Assembly: GCF_010499245.1 (NCBI RefSeq)
Contig: NZ_JAAGOW010000002.1
Coordinates: forward strand, 744,001 to 808,000
Reading direction: 5' to 3'
DNA length: 64,000 nt
Source of the DNA: Variovorax sp. WS11
GTDB taxonomy: Bacteria > Pseudomonadota > Gammaproteobacteria > Burkholderiales > Burkholderiaceae_C
Shown: positions 1 to 8,076 of the stretch, in pieces
Position numbering within the stretch: position 1 is the first letter of the stretch
Layout: each line of letters opens with the position of its first letter
The notes under the pieces: model-generated
What the model was told of the DNA's origin: nothing
Seen by the model: the letters and a program-made list of their open reading frames with translations, nothing else
Databases searched by the model: none
Program-made: the position numbers and the translations under genes

Positions 1-1990
1 TCCCGCGTTCGAGAAGAAGGGTGGGCGCGTGGGCTTCCAGCTTGAACACGCTCACCGCGTCGACCAGCCTGCCGGCCTGCTCCTGCATCGATTGCGCCGC
101 GGCCGCGGCTTCTTCCACCAGCGCGGCGTTCTGCTGCGTCACCTGGTCCATCTGCGTGATCGCCTGGTTGATCTGCTCGATGCCCTGGGTCTGCTCGTGG
201 CTGGCTGCGCTGATCTCTCCGACGATGTCGGTCACGCGGCGGATGCTGCCCACGATCTCTTCCATGGTCTTGCCGGCTTCGCCCACCAGGGCGCTGCCTG
301 CATCCACCTTGCCCACCGAGTCGTCGATCAGACCCTTGATTTCCTTGGCGGCTGCTGCCGAGCGCTGGGCCAGGTTGCGCACTTCGGCAGCAACCACCGC
401 GAAGCCACGGCCCTGCTCGCCGGCGCGCGCGGCTTCCACCGCGGCATTGAGCGCCAGGATGTTGGTCTGGAACGCGATGCCGTCGATCACGCCGATGATG
501 TCGACGATCTTCTTGGACGAGGCATTGATCGAGGCCATGGTGCTCACCACCTGGCCGACCACATCGCCACCCTTCACCGCCACTTCGGAGGCCGACAGCG
601 CGAGCTGATTGGCCTGCCGCGCGTTGTCGGCGTTCTGCTTGACGGTGGAGGTCAGCTCCTCCATCGAGGCCGCCGTCTGCTCCAGCGCGCTGGCCTGCTC
701 CTCGGTGCGCGAAGACAGATTCTGGTTGCCGGCCGAGATCTGGCTGGAGGCGGTGGCAATGGCATCGGTGCCCTGCCGCACGCCGCCCACCACGCCGGCC
801 AGGCCCTGGCGCATGGCTTCCACGGCGCGGGTGATCACGCCCATCTCGTCGCGCCGGTCCGAATCCAGCTGCCGCGACAGGTCGCCCTGCCCCAGCGCCT
901 GCACATGCACGCTCAACAGACCCAGTGGCCGCACGGTGCGGCGGATGAAGACGACCAGCGCGGCGCCCAGCAGCACGGCAGCCAGCGCAATGCAGCCGCC
1001 CAGCCAAGCCATCTGCCCGTAGAGCGCCGCCAGCACTTCGGCGGTGGGTACTTCCGCCACCACCAGCCAACCCGTCGCCTCGCTCCTCGCCACGGAGGCA
1101 TGGCGCTGCCGGCCGTCCGCCGCTGCGAGCACGGCCCGTGCGTCGTCGATCCACAGGGCCTCCTTGGCCGAGAGCCGCTCCAGCCATGCGGCCGACTCGT
1201 CGCCCGGCAGGAGCTCGGCCAGCTTCTTGCCGGCCGCCGTCGGATGAAAGACCAGCGTCGCCGCGGCAGCGCCGCCCGCGGGGTTGACGATGTAGAGCCC
1301 GCCCGTTTCGAAGATCTGCGTCTTCTTCACGGCCTCGCCGAAGGCGGCCTGCTGCTGCGCGATGTCCAGTCCGATGTAGAGCACGGCGACCACGCGGCCC
1401 GCCGCATCGCGCACCGGCTCGTAGACCGTCATGAAGGGGCGCCCGAACAGCATCACACGGCCCACGAAGCGCTTGCCCTCGCGCAGGACCGGATAGGCGC
1501 CACTCTTGCGGTCGAGCAGGGTGCCGACGGCACGATCGCCGTTCTCCTTCTTGACCGAGGTGGTGATGCGGCGGAAATCCTCGCCCTGCGCGACGAACAC
1601 CGTGGCGTTGGCGCCGGGGAAGTCGCGTGCGAAGGCGTCCACCTCGGCGATGCGCGCGGCGTCGATGGGCGTGCCGTCGATGCTCAACGCGCCCTGCGCG
1701 GCCGCGTCGAGCACGAAGCTGGCCGCGAACTGGCGCCGGAACACGCCGAAGGCGTTCTCCGCCGTGAGGCGCATGGTCTGGTCGAAGATGTCCAGCGACC
1801 GGGCGATGGCCTCGGCCTTGGCATTGGCGTACTGCGCGGCGCTGCGTTGCTGCTGCGAGGAGGCCAGCGCGTAGAAGACCGCCAGCACGAGCGCCGCCAC
1901 CAGGAACATGCCTGCGGCGGCGCCGAGGGTCATGGTGCGGGTCAGGGAAACGAAGGAGGGGTCGCGCCTCGACGGATTCGCGGTGTTCAT
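1..1990 (-). CDS. Methyl-accepting chemotaxis protein (Cache sensor), 3' end off the left edge
   Basis: Membrane chemoreceptor that would signal to CheA through CheW. Read from the ATG at 1990, it has one membrane helix at about residues 22-44. A periplasmic single-Cache-type sensor follows, then a second helix near residue 330, a HAMP linker and the conserved methyl-accepting cytoplasmic hairpin, which includes the core around GIAFQTNILALNAAVEAARA. The 3' end lies beyond position 1, so the C-terminus is unseen. It starts 16 nt after the stop of the upstream receptor and is probably co-transcribed with it. Its cytoplasmic domain is nearly the same as that of the neighbour, while the sensor differs completely. 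The ligand cannot be predicted. Confidence 0.93.
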   Translation of the reverse strand, partial: MNTANPSRRDPSFVSLTRTMTLGAAAGMFLVAALVLAVFYALASSQQQRSAAQYANAKAEAIARSLDIFDQTMRLTAENAFGVFRRQFAASFVLDAAAQGALSIDGTPIDAARIAEVDAFARDFPGANATVFVAQGEDFRRITTSVKKENGDRAVGTLLDRKSGAYPVLREGKRFVGRVMLFGRPFMTVYEPVRDAAGRVVAVLYIGLDIAQQQAAFGEAVKKTQIFETGGLYIVNPAGGAAAATLVFHPTAAGKKLAELLPGDESAAWLERLSAKEALWIDDARAVLAAADGRQRHASVARSEATGWLVVAEVPTAEVLAALYGQMAWLGGCIALAAVLLGAALVVFIRRTVRPLGLLSVHVQALGQGDLSRQLDSDRRDEMGVITRAVEAMRQGLAGVVGGVRQGTDAIATASSQISAGNQNLSSRTEEQASALEQTAASMEELTSTVKQNADNARQANQLALSASEVAVKGGDVVGQVVSTMASINASSKKIVDIIGVIDGIAFQTNILALNAAVEAARAGEQGRGFAVVAAEVRNLAQRSAAAAKEIKGLIDDSVGKVDAGSALVGEAGKTMEEIVGSIRRVTDIVGEISAASHEQTQGIEQINQAITQMDQVTQQNAALVEEAAAAAQSMQEQAGRLVDAVSVFKLEAHAPTLLLERG

Positions 1991-2006
1991 CTGGACTTTC
2001 CCCAAC

Positions 2007-3713
2007 TCAGAACTCGGTCCAGTCGCCGGCCGCCGCGACGCGCGCGCTTGCCGCCGCAGGCCTGGCAAGCAGGCGCTCCTTCTTCTCGGGCAGGCTCGAA
2101 GTCGAAGTCGAAGTCGAAGTCGAAGTCGAAGTCGAAGTCGAAGGCGCGATGCGAATGGCCTGCGCGCCGGCATCGAGCCGGAACACGCTCACCGCCCGCA
2201 CCAGGCTGCCGGTCTGCTCCTGCATCGACGCAGCCGCCGCGGCCGCCTCTTCGACCAGCGCCGCGTTCTGCTGCGTCACCTGGTCCATCTGGGTGATGGC
2301 CTGGTTGATCTGCTCGATGCCCAGGGTCTGCTCGTGGCTGGCCGCGGTGATTTCCCCGACGATGTCGCTCACGCGCTGGATGCTGCCCACGATCTCGTCC
2401 ATGGTCTTGCCGGTCTCGCCCACCAGGGCGGTGCCCGCGTCCACCTTGCCGACCGAGTCGTCGATCAGGCTCTTGATCTCCTTGGCGGCGGCAGCGGAGC
2501 GTTGCGCGAGGCTTCGCACTTCGGAAGCCACCACGGCGAAGCCCTTCCCCTGCTCACCGGCCCGCGCAGCCTCCACCGCAGCGTTGAGCGCGAGGATGTT
2601 GGTCTGGAAGGCGATGCCGTCGATCACGCCGATGATGTCGACGATCTTCCTGGAGGACGCATGGATGGAGGCCATGGTGTCCACCACCTGGTTGACCATG
2701 CCGCCGCCCTTGACGGCGACTTCGGAAGCCGAGCGGGCCAGCTGGTTGGCCTGGCGCGCGTTGTCGGCGTTCTGCTTGACGGTGGAAGTCAGCTCTTCCA
2801 TCGATGCTGCGGTCTGCTGCAGCGAGCTGGCCTGCTCCTCGGTGCGCGACGAGAGGTCCTGGTTGCCCGTCGCAATCTGCGTGGAGGCCGCCGCGATGGT
2901 GTCGGTGCCGCTGCGCACCTCGCCCACCACGCGCGCCAGGTTGGCGTTCATGCCCTGGAGCGCCTGCATCAGCAGGCCGGTCTCGTCGCGGGTCTTCACC
3001 ACCACCTCGCTGCGCAGGTCGCCGGCGGCCACGGTCTGCGCCACCTGCACCGCCTCGTTGAGCGGGCGCGTGATGCTGCGCGTCAGCAGCCAGGCCAGCA
3101 CCGCGCCCAGCGCCAGCGCGAGCACGGCCAGCACGATCACGTTGACGCGGCCCGATCGGTACAGCGCGTCGACGGAATCGGCCGCGCGGTCGATGCGCTC
3201 GGCCTGGTGCGTCAGCATGCCGCGGATGCTGGCGTCGTAGGCGTCGAGCATCGGGATCAGCTTTTCGTTGGTGATGCGCGCGGCTTCCTCCTGCCGGCCC
3301 TCGGCCTTGAGCTTGAGGATGCCGTTGCGCAGGCCGATGTACTCGGTGCGCTTCTTCTTGATGTCGGCGCTGATCGCCTGTTCCTCGGGCGTGTCCAGCA
3401 TGTCCTCCAGCTTCTTCTGCGTCTCGGAGATGAGCGCGCTGGTCTTCGTCATGTTCTTCTGCAGGTAGTCCTGCACTTCGGCGTCGTTGCTCTTGACCAG
3501 CGCGAAGGTGCGCACGCTGTTGTTGCTGGTGTTCAGCAGCCAGCTCGCGGCCAGGCGCTCCTTCACCAGCGAACGCTGGACCATCTCCGCGGTGGCCTCG
3601 CCCACGTTCTGCAGGCGGAACACGCCGATGCCCGCGACGATGGCCAGCAATGCCAGCACCAGCGCGAAGCCGATGCCCAGGCGGGCGCCTATCTTCCAGT
3701 TCCTCATCTCCAT
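2007..3713 (-). CDS. Methyl-accepting chemotaxis protein (four-helix-bundle sensor) with CheR-tethering pentapeptide
   Basis: 568-residue receptor: helix at about 10-30, periplasmic four-helix bundle to about 190, second helix near 190-212, HAMP to about 265, methyl-accepting hairpin to about 520. A Ser-Thr repeat at about 524-539 follows, and the chain ends in DWTEF, which fits the xWxxF pentapeptide that tethers the CheR methyltransferase in Tar/Tsr-type receptors. The gene follows cheW and precedes a second receptor on the same strand, so all three probably share a transcript with the flagellar rod/hook genes upstream. The Ser-Thr linker is encoded by a perfect hexanucleotide repeat and may vary in length between strains (inference). 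Confidence 0.95.
   Translation of the reverse strand: MEMRNWKIGARLGIGFALVLALLAIVAGIGVFRLQNVGEATAEMVQRSLVKERLAASWLLNTSNNSVRTFALVKSNDAEVQDYLQKNMTKTSALISETQKKLEDMLDTPEEQAISADIKKKRTEYIGLRNGILKLKAEGRQEEAARITNEKLIPMLDAYDASIRGMLTHQAERIDRAADSVDALYRSGRVNVIVLAVLALALGAVLAWLLTRSITRPLNEAVQVAQTVAAGDLRSEVVVKTRDETGLLMQALQGMNANLARVVGEVRSGTDTIAAASTQIATGNQDLSSRTEEQASSLQQTAASMEELTSTVKQNADNARQANQLARSASEVAVKGGGMVNQVVDTMASIHASSRKIVDIIGVIDGIAFQTNILALNAAVEAARAGEQGKGFAVVASEVRSLAQRSAAAAKEIKSLIDDSVGKVDAGTALVGETGKTMDEIVGSIQRVSDIVGEITAASHEQTLGIEQINQAITQMDQVTQQNAALVEEAAAAAASMQEQTGSLVRAVSVFRLDAGAQAIRIAPSTSTSTSTSTSTSTSSLPEKKERLLARPAAASARVAAAGDWTEF
2096..2143. repeat. Perfect hexanucleotide tandem repeat, 8 copies of TCGAAG, inside the receptor gene
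   Basis: Eight uninterrupted copies of TCGAAG (plus strand). On the minus coding strand it reads as alternating Thr and Ser codons. Each unit is 6 bp, so gain or loss of units keeps the frame and only changes linker length. It sits exactly between the signalling domain and the CheR-tethering pentapeptide. Confidence 0.95.
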
Positions 3714-3764
3714 CCCCCCGCCGGCTCACGGCCGGCTCCATATCAAGTCAATAGGAGCTCACAT

Positions 3765-3788
3765 CCCAGGAACGAGATCGATCCTGGG
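3765..3788. other. Hairpin between cheW and the receptor genes
   Basis: A 7-bp inverted repeat (CCCAGGA and TCCTGGG, 10-nt loop) in the 86-bp gap after cheW on the minus strand. There is no T-tract, so it is better read as an RNA-processing or partial attenuation structure than as a proven terminator. Confidence 0.4.
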
Positions 3789-3799
3789 GGAGCACTCGT

Positions 3800-4306
3800 T
3801 CAGGTTGCAATTTTTTCGATCAGTCCCATCTCGTCGCTCGACATCAGGCGGTCGATGTCCACCAGGATCAGCATCCGCTCCTCCAGCGTGCCCAGCCCGA
3901 TCAGGTAGTCCGTGTCCAGCGACGACCCCATCTCCGGCGCCGGCTTGATCTGCTCCGCGCTCAGCGTGATCACGTCCGACACGCTGTCCACCACCATCCC
4001 CACCACGCGCCCGCCGATGTTCAGCACGATCACCACCGTGAACTGGTCGTAGGTCGGCGTGCCCAGCGCGAACTTGATGCGCATGTCGATGATCGGCACG
4101 ATGATCCCGCGCAGGTTCACCACCCCCTTGATGAACTCCGGCGCATTGGCGATGCGCGTCACCGCGTCGTAGCCGCGCAGCTCCTGCACCTTCTGGATGT
4201 CGATGCCGTATTCCTCCTCGCCCAGCGTGAAGGTGACCACCTCCAGCCGGTTACCGTTGAGGGCAGGGACGTTGGCCTGCGGGCGCAGGCTTGCGATTTC
4301 AGCCAT
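3800..4306 (-). CDS. cheW: Chemotaxis coupling protein CheW
   Basis: 168-residue cytoplasmic adaptor linking chemoreceptors to the kinase CheA. The whole length is one CheW domain, with the family blocks VTFTLGEEEYGIDIQKVQEL and GVVNLRGIIVPIIDMR. It starts 25 nt after the flgJ stop and lies directly upstream of two receptor genes, so receptor and adaptor are made together. A second CheW would be expected in a main che operon elsewhere; this copy is linked to the flagellar structural operon. Confidence 0.97.
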   Translation of the reverse strand: MAEIASLRPQANVPALNGNRLEVVTFTLGEEEYGIDIQKVQELRGYDAVTRIANAPEFIKGVVNLRGIIVPIIDMRIKFALGTPTYDQFTVVIVLNIGGRVVGMVVDSVSDVITLSAEQIKPAPEMGSSLDTDYLIGLGTLEERMLILVDIDRLMSSDEMGLIEKIAT

Positions 4307-4331
4307 GGAGGTTTTCCTTAGGTGGATGGAT

Positions 4332-5315
4332 TCAGGTGAACTTCTGCATGATGCGAACGAGCTTGTGCCCGTACTGCGGATCGGTGGCGTAGCCCGCCTT
4401 CTGCAGCCCGTGAGCGGCCGCGGCGGGGTCGTCGGTGGCCAGCACGTTGGCGTAGCGCGGATTGCGCGTGATGAACTTCGCGTAGTCGGTGAAGGCCTCC
4501 TCGTAGGAGCCGTAGGCCCTGAACTTCGCGCGCACCTTCTGCGGCTCGCCGTCCACGTACTCGGTGGTGGTGGTCTCGACCGTCGGACCCTTCCAGCTGC
4601 GGTCGGCCTTGATGCCGAACAGGTTGTAGCTCTGCGTGCCGTCGTCGGCGCGGATCTCGCGCTTGCCCCAGCCGGACTCGAGCGCGGCCTGCGCCAGGAT
4701 CAACGGCGCGGGCACGCCGCTGGCCTCGCTCGCGGCCTGTGCCGAGGCACCCATGCGGTCGACGAAGGCGTCGACCTTGCCCTGCAGCGAATCCACCGTG
4801 GCCGGCGCACGCTCGACGTTGCTCTGGTAGAGGCTCAGGTCCGCGGCGCGGCGCGTCGCCGGCGCCGTGGCGGGCAGCGTTGCCGGCGTCGGTGCCGAAC
4901 CCAGCGGGATGCCCGCCTGCGGCTTGAGCGCGAAGCCTGCCGGCGGCGCGAGCGACATGCCTTCGGCCTCGCCCTCACCCTCCGGCGCGGTGGATGGGAG
5001 GCTGCGGCTCAGCTGCGCGAGCATCGCCTCGGCCAGCCCGACGCCGCGCCCCGAGAGGTTCTGCGAAAGCTGCTGGTCGAACATCGAGAGGTAGAGCTTC
5101 TCGTTCTGGCTGTCCAGCAGGCCGCTCTGCGGCACCGCCTGGCGCATGCTCTTGAGCACCATGTTCATGAACAGCGCCTCGAACTGGCGCGAGACCTGCT
5201 TCAGGCCTTCCTCGGGCGAGGCGCGCACGGTGCGCCGCAGTGCGTCGACACCCTGCACGTCCAGCGCGAAGCGCTGGTCGAGTGCGGCGTTGCGCGTATC
5301 GGTGGTCATCGCCAT
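4332..5315 (-). CDS. flgJ: Flagellar rod assembly protein / peptidoglycan hydrolase FlgJ
   Basis: 327 residues from the ATG at 5315, chosen because GAAGG lies 7 nt before it; a longer frame exists upstream but runs into flgI. The N-terminal rod-capping half (about residues 10-110) carries the FEALFMNMVLKSMRQ block. A variable alanine/proline-rich linker follows. The C-terminal half (about 170-327) is a glucosaminidase-type domain with AALESGWGKREI and YNLFGIKAD, which opens the peptidoglycan for the rod. It acts in the periplasm and is exported by the flagellar type III system. It follows flgI by 10 nt. Confidence 0.96.
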   Translation of the reverse strand: MAMTTDTRNAALDQRFALDVQGVDALRRTVRASPEEGLKQVSRQFEALFMNMVLKSMRQAVPQSGLLDSQNEKLYLSMFDQQLSQNLSGRGVGLAEAMLAQLSRSLPSTAPEGEGEAEGMSLAPPAGFALKPQAGIPLGSAPTPATLPATAPATRRAADLSLYQSNVERAPATVDSLQGKVDAFVDRMGASAQAASEASGVPAPLILAQAALESGWGKREIRADDGTQSYNLFGIKADRSWKGPTVETTTTEYVDGEPQKVRAKFRAYGSYEEAFTDYAKFITRNPRYANVLATDDPAAAAHGLQKAGYATDPQYGHKLVRIMQKFT

Positions 5316-5325
5316 GCGTGGGCCT

Positions 5326-6429
5326 TCAGATGACTTCCAGTTCGGCGCGCAGGGCGCCGGCACTCTTCATGGCCTGCAGGATGGACACCAGGTCCTGCGG
5401 ATTCGCGCCCAGGCTGTTGAGGCCCTTGATCACATCCGACAGCGAGGCGCCGCCGCGCACCATCTGCAGCGCACCGCCGCCCTGCGTCACCGAGACCTGC
5501 GAGGTCTGGGCGACAACGGTGGAGCCGCCCGAGAAAGGACCGGGCTGGCTGATCACCGGCTCGGTGTTGATCACCACCGAGAGGTTGCCGTGCGCCACGG
5601 CGCAGTCGTTGACGCGCACCGCCTGGTTCATCACCACCGAGCCGGTGCGTGCATTGATCACCACGCGCGCCACCGCCTGCATCGGCGTCACCTCGATGTT
5701 CTCGAGTCGGGCCAGGAAGCCGACGCGCTCCTGCGCCTCCGGCACGCGCACGCGGATCATGCGGGCGTCGGCCGCGTCGGCGGTGCCGGGCCCGAGCTGG
5801 CGGTTGATGGCCTCGACCACGCGCTGCGCGGTGCCGAAGTCGGAGCGGTTGAGCTCCAGCGAGAAAGTGCCTTCGCCGCCCACCGGCGCGTCGACCGTGC
5901 GCTCCACCAGTGCGCCGGCCGGAATGCGGCCCGAGCTCAGCTGGTTGATCTGCACCTTGCTGCCGTTGGCCGAGGCGCCGGCGCCGCCGACCACCATGTT
6001 GCCCTGCGCGATCGCATAGGTCGCGCCGTCCACGCCCTTGAGCGGCGTCATCAACAGCGTGCCGCCGCGCAGGCTCTTGGCATTGCCCATGGAAGACACG
6101 GTGACGTCGATGGTCTGGCCGGGCCGCGCGAAGGACGGCAGCGTGGCCGTGACCATCACGGCCGCCACGTTCTTGAGCTGCATGTTGACGCCGGCCGGGA
6201 TGGTGATGCCCAGCTGCTGCAGCATGTTGTTCAGGCTCTGCGTGGTGAAGGGCGTCTGCATGGTCTGGTCGCCCGTGCCGTCCAGGCCCACCATCAGGCC
6301 GTAGCCGATCAGCGGGTTGTCGCGCACGCCCTGGATGCTGGCCAGCTCCTTGATGCGCTCGGCATGGGCGGGAAACGTCAACACACAAAGCGCTGCAATC
6401 CCAGTCATCAAATACCGCGACAAACTCAT
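5326..6429 (-). CDS. flgI: Flagellar P-ring protein FlgI
   Basis: Periplasmic subunit of the basal-body P ring in the peptidoglycan layer. From the ATG at 6429 it is 367 residues, with a Sec signal peptide ending at about AHAERIKELA and the family hallmark blocks NPLIGYGLMVGLDGTGD, GDQTMQTPFT and the C-terminal GANPQDLVSILQAMK. An AG-rich Shine-Dalgarno stretch precedes 6429; an upstream in-frame ATG at 6483 falls in the structured repeat before the gene and is less likely. Confidence 0.97.
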   Translation of the reverse strand: MSLSRYLMTGIAALCVLTFPAHAERIKELASIQGVRDNPLIGYGLMVGLDGTGDQTMQTPFTTQSLNNMLQQLGITIPAGVNMQLKNVAAVMVTATLPSFARPGQTIDVTVSSMGNAKSLRGGTLLMTPLKGVDGATYAIAQGNMVVGGAGASANGSKVQINQLSSGRIPAGALVERTVDAPVGGEGTFSLELNRSDFGTAQRVVEAINRQLGPGTADAADARMIRVRVPEAQERVGFLARLENIEVTPMQAVARVVINARTGSVVMNQAVRVNDCAVAHGNLSVVINTEPVISQPGPFSGGSTVVAQTSQVSVTQGGGALQMVRGGASLSDVIKGLNSLGANPQDLVSILQAMKSAGALRAELEVI

Positions 6430-6478
6430 AAACAAACTCTCTCTTTCAGAGCGGCACCGGAACGGGCCGCGTTCGGGG

Positions 6479-6531
6479 GACACCGCGGAACCGGCTTTGC
6501 CGGGCCGCTGGTGTCGCCCCCGGTGAGGGGG
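6479..6531. repeat. Structured intergenic repeat between flgH and flgI (two adjacent hairpins)
   Basis: The first hairpin pairs GACACC (6479-6484) with GGTGTC (6510-6515), with inner pairs CCGGC/GCCGG around TTT. The second pairs CCCCC (6517-6521) with GGGGG (6527-6531). The style, hairpins followed by a 'gggtgggc' motif, resembles interspersed intergenic repeats I recall from Comamonadaceae genomes; that identity is from memory and was not checked. It fills the only large gap (144 bp) inside the flg operon. Confidence 0.55.
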
Positions 6532-6573
6532 TGGGCGGCTACACGAAGTGAGCCAACCTGGGGGAGAGCCATA

Positions 6574-7263
6574 TCAGAAGGGCATCACGTTGAGGAAGAT
6601 GCGCTGCATCCAGCCCATGTGCTGCGCCTCGTCGATGTAGCCCTTGGCCGTGTATTCGATGCGTGCATCAGCCACCAGCGTGGAAGGCACGGTGTTGCTG
6701 CCCGAGACGGTGCGCGGGTTCACCACGCCCGAGAAGCGGATGTACTCGGTGCCCTGGTTGATGCCCATCTGCTTCTCGCCGGACACCAGCAGGTTGCCGT
6801 TGGGCATCACGTCCGTCACGGTGACGGTGATCACGCCGTTGAAGGTGTTGTTGGCGTTGGCCCCGCCCTTGGCATTGAGGATGTTGTTGCCGGACAGCTT
6901 GGCGTCCTGGTCGTCCAGCAGGCCGCCGAGCAGCTTGGGGATGGTCGGGAAGGCGGCCGTGAGGCTGCCCGAGCGGCTCGCGTTGGCGCCCGAATTCTTG
7001 CTCGCGTTGACCTTCTCGCTGATGACGATGGTCAGGATGTCGCCGATGTTGCGCGGCCGGCGGTCCTCGAAGAGCGCATTGCCGCCCGGCCCGTCGCGGA
7101 AGATCGCGCCGTTGGCGCGCGGCGCGGGCAGGGGCGCGTAAGCGTTGGCGCGCGCCGTCATCGGCTGGTGCACCAGCGGCTCGCGCGGGATCTGTGCACA
7201 GCCCGTGGCCAGCAGGGCCGCAAGTGTGCCCGCGGCCAGACGATGAAGACGAGCGCCGTCCAT
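6574..7263 (-). CDS. flgH: Flagellar L-ring lipoprotein FlgH
   Basis: Outer-membrane subunit of the basal-body L ring. 229 residues from the ATG at 7263, which overlaps the flgG stop as TGATG, a translational-coupling arrangement; a GTG one codon earlier (7266) is possible. The lipoprotein signal ends in the lipobox LATGC. Downstream blocks such as DILTIVISEKVNASKNSG and the C-terminal FSGVVNPRTVSGSNTV are typical of FlgH. Length is normal for the family. Confidence 0.97.
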   Translation of the reverse strand: MDGARLHRLAAGTLAALLATGCAQIPREPLVHQPMTARANAYAPLPAPRANGAIFRDGPGGNALFEDRRPRNIGDILTIVISEKVNASKNSGANASRSGSLTAAFPTIPKLLGGLLDDQDAKLSGNNILNAKGGANANNTFNGVITVTVTDVMPNGNLLVSGEKQMGINQGTEYIRFSGVVNPRTVSGSNTVPSTLVADARIEYTAKGYIDEAQHMGWMQRIFLNVMPF

Positions 7264-8045
7264 CACAGCTGCGCCAGGCGCTGCAGCATCTGGTCCGAGG
7301 TCTGCACAGCCTTGCTATTGATCTCGTATGCCCGCTGCGTCGCGATCATGTTGACCAGCTCCTCCACCACGTTGACGTTGGAAGCCTCCACATAGCCCTG
7401 GCTCAGGATGCCCGCGCCTTCGAGGCCCGGGTTCAGCTGGTTGGGCGCGCCGGAGGAGTCGGTCTCGGCATACAGGTTCTCGCCCACGCTCTGCAGGCCC
7501 GCGGGGTTGAGGAAGGTGGCCAGCTGCAGCTGCCCGACCTGCACGGTCGCGGTGCTGCCGGCCTGCGTGACCGAAACCATGCCGTCGCGGCCGATGGTCA
7601 TGCCGGTGGCGTTCTGGGGGATGGTGATGGCCGGCTGCACCGGGAAGCCGCTGGCGGTCACCAGCTGGCCGTCGCGGTCGGTCTGGAAGGAGCCGTCGCG
7701 CGTGTACGAGGTGGTGCCGTCGGGCATCAGCACCTGGAAGAAGCCGGAGCCGTTGATCGCCACATCCTTCGGGTTGTCGGTCTTGGTCATGTTGCCCTGC
7801 GCATGGATGCGCTCGGTGGCCACGACGTGCACGCCGGTGCCGACCTGCAGGCCCGAGGGCAGGCGCGTCTGGTCGGAGGTCTGGCCCCCGACCTGGCGCA
7901 GGTTCTGGTACATCAGGTCCTCGAACACCGCGCGGCTGCGCTTGAAGCCGGTGGTGCCGACGTTGGCCAGGTTGTTGGAGACCACGTCCAGCTGGGTCTG
8001 CTGGGCATCGAGGCCGGTCTTGGCGATATAGAGCGAGCGCATCAT
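7263..8045 (-). CDS. flgG: Flagellar distal rod protein FlgG
   Basis: 260 residues, the usual FlgG length. The N-terminal rod/hook motif reads SLYIAKTGLDAQQTQLDVVSNNLANV, and the C-terminus has the matching EELVNMIATQRAYEINSKAV helix; the two ends pair in the assembled rod. It overlaps flgH at its stop codon and follows flgF by 31 nt. It is exported by the flagellar secretion system and forms the distal rod through the P and L rings. Confidence 0.98.
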   Translation of the reverse strand: MMRSLYIAKTGLDAQQTQLDVVSNNLANVGTTGFKRSRAVFEDLMYQNLRQVGGQTSDQTRLPSGLQVGTGVHVVATERIHAQGNMTKTDNPKDVAINGSGFFQVLMPDGTTSYTRDGSFQTDRDGQLVTASGFPVQPAITIPQNATGMTIGRDGMVSVTQAGSTATVQVGQLQLATFLNPAGLQSVGENLYAETDSSGAPNQLNPGLEGAGILSQGYVEASNVNVVEELVNMIATQRAYEINSKAVQTSDQMLQRLAQL

Positions 8046-8076
8046 GGCGATGGGTCCTTTGTGCTTTGAATGGGGA

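Noticed and set aside
29..3908. Long open frames on the plus strand opposite the two chemoreceptor genes
   Set aside because: They are antisense shadows of high-GC codons; the minus strand gives full receptor domains.
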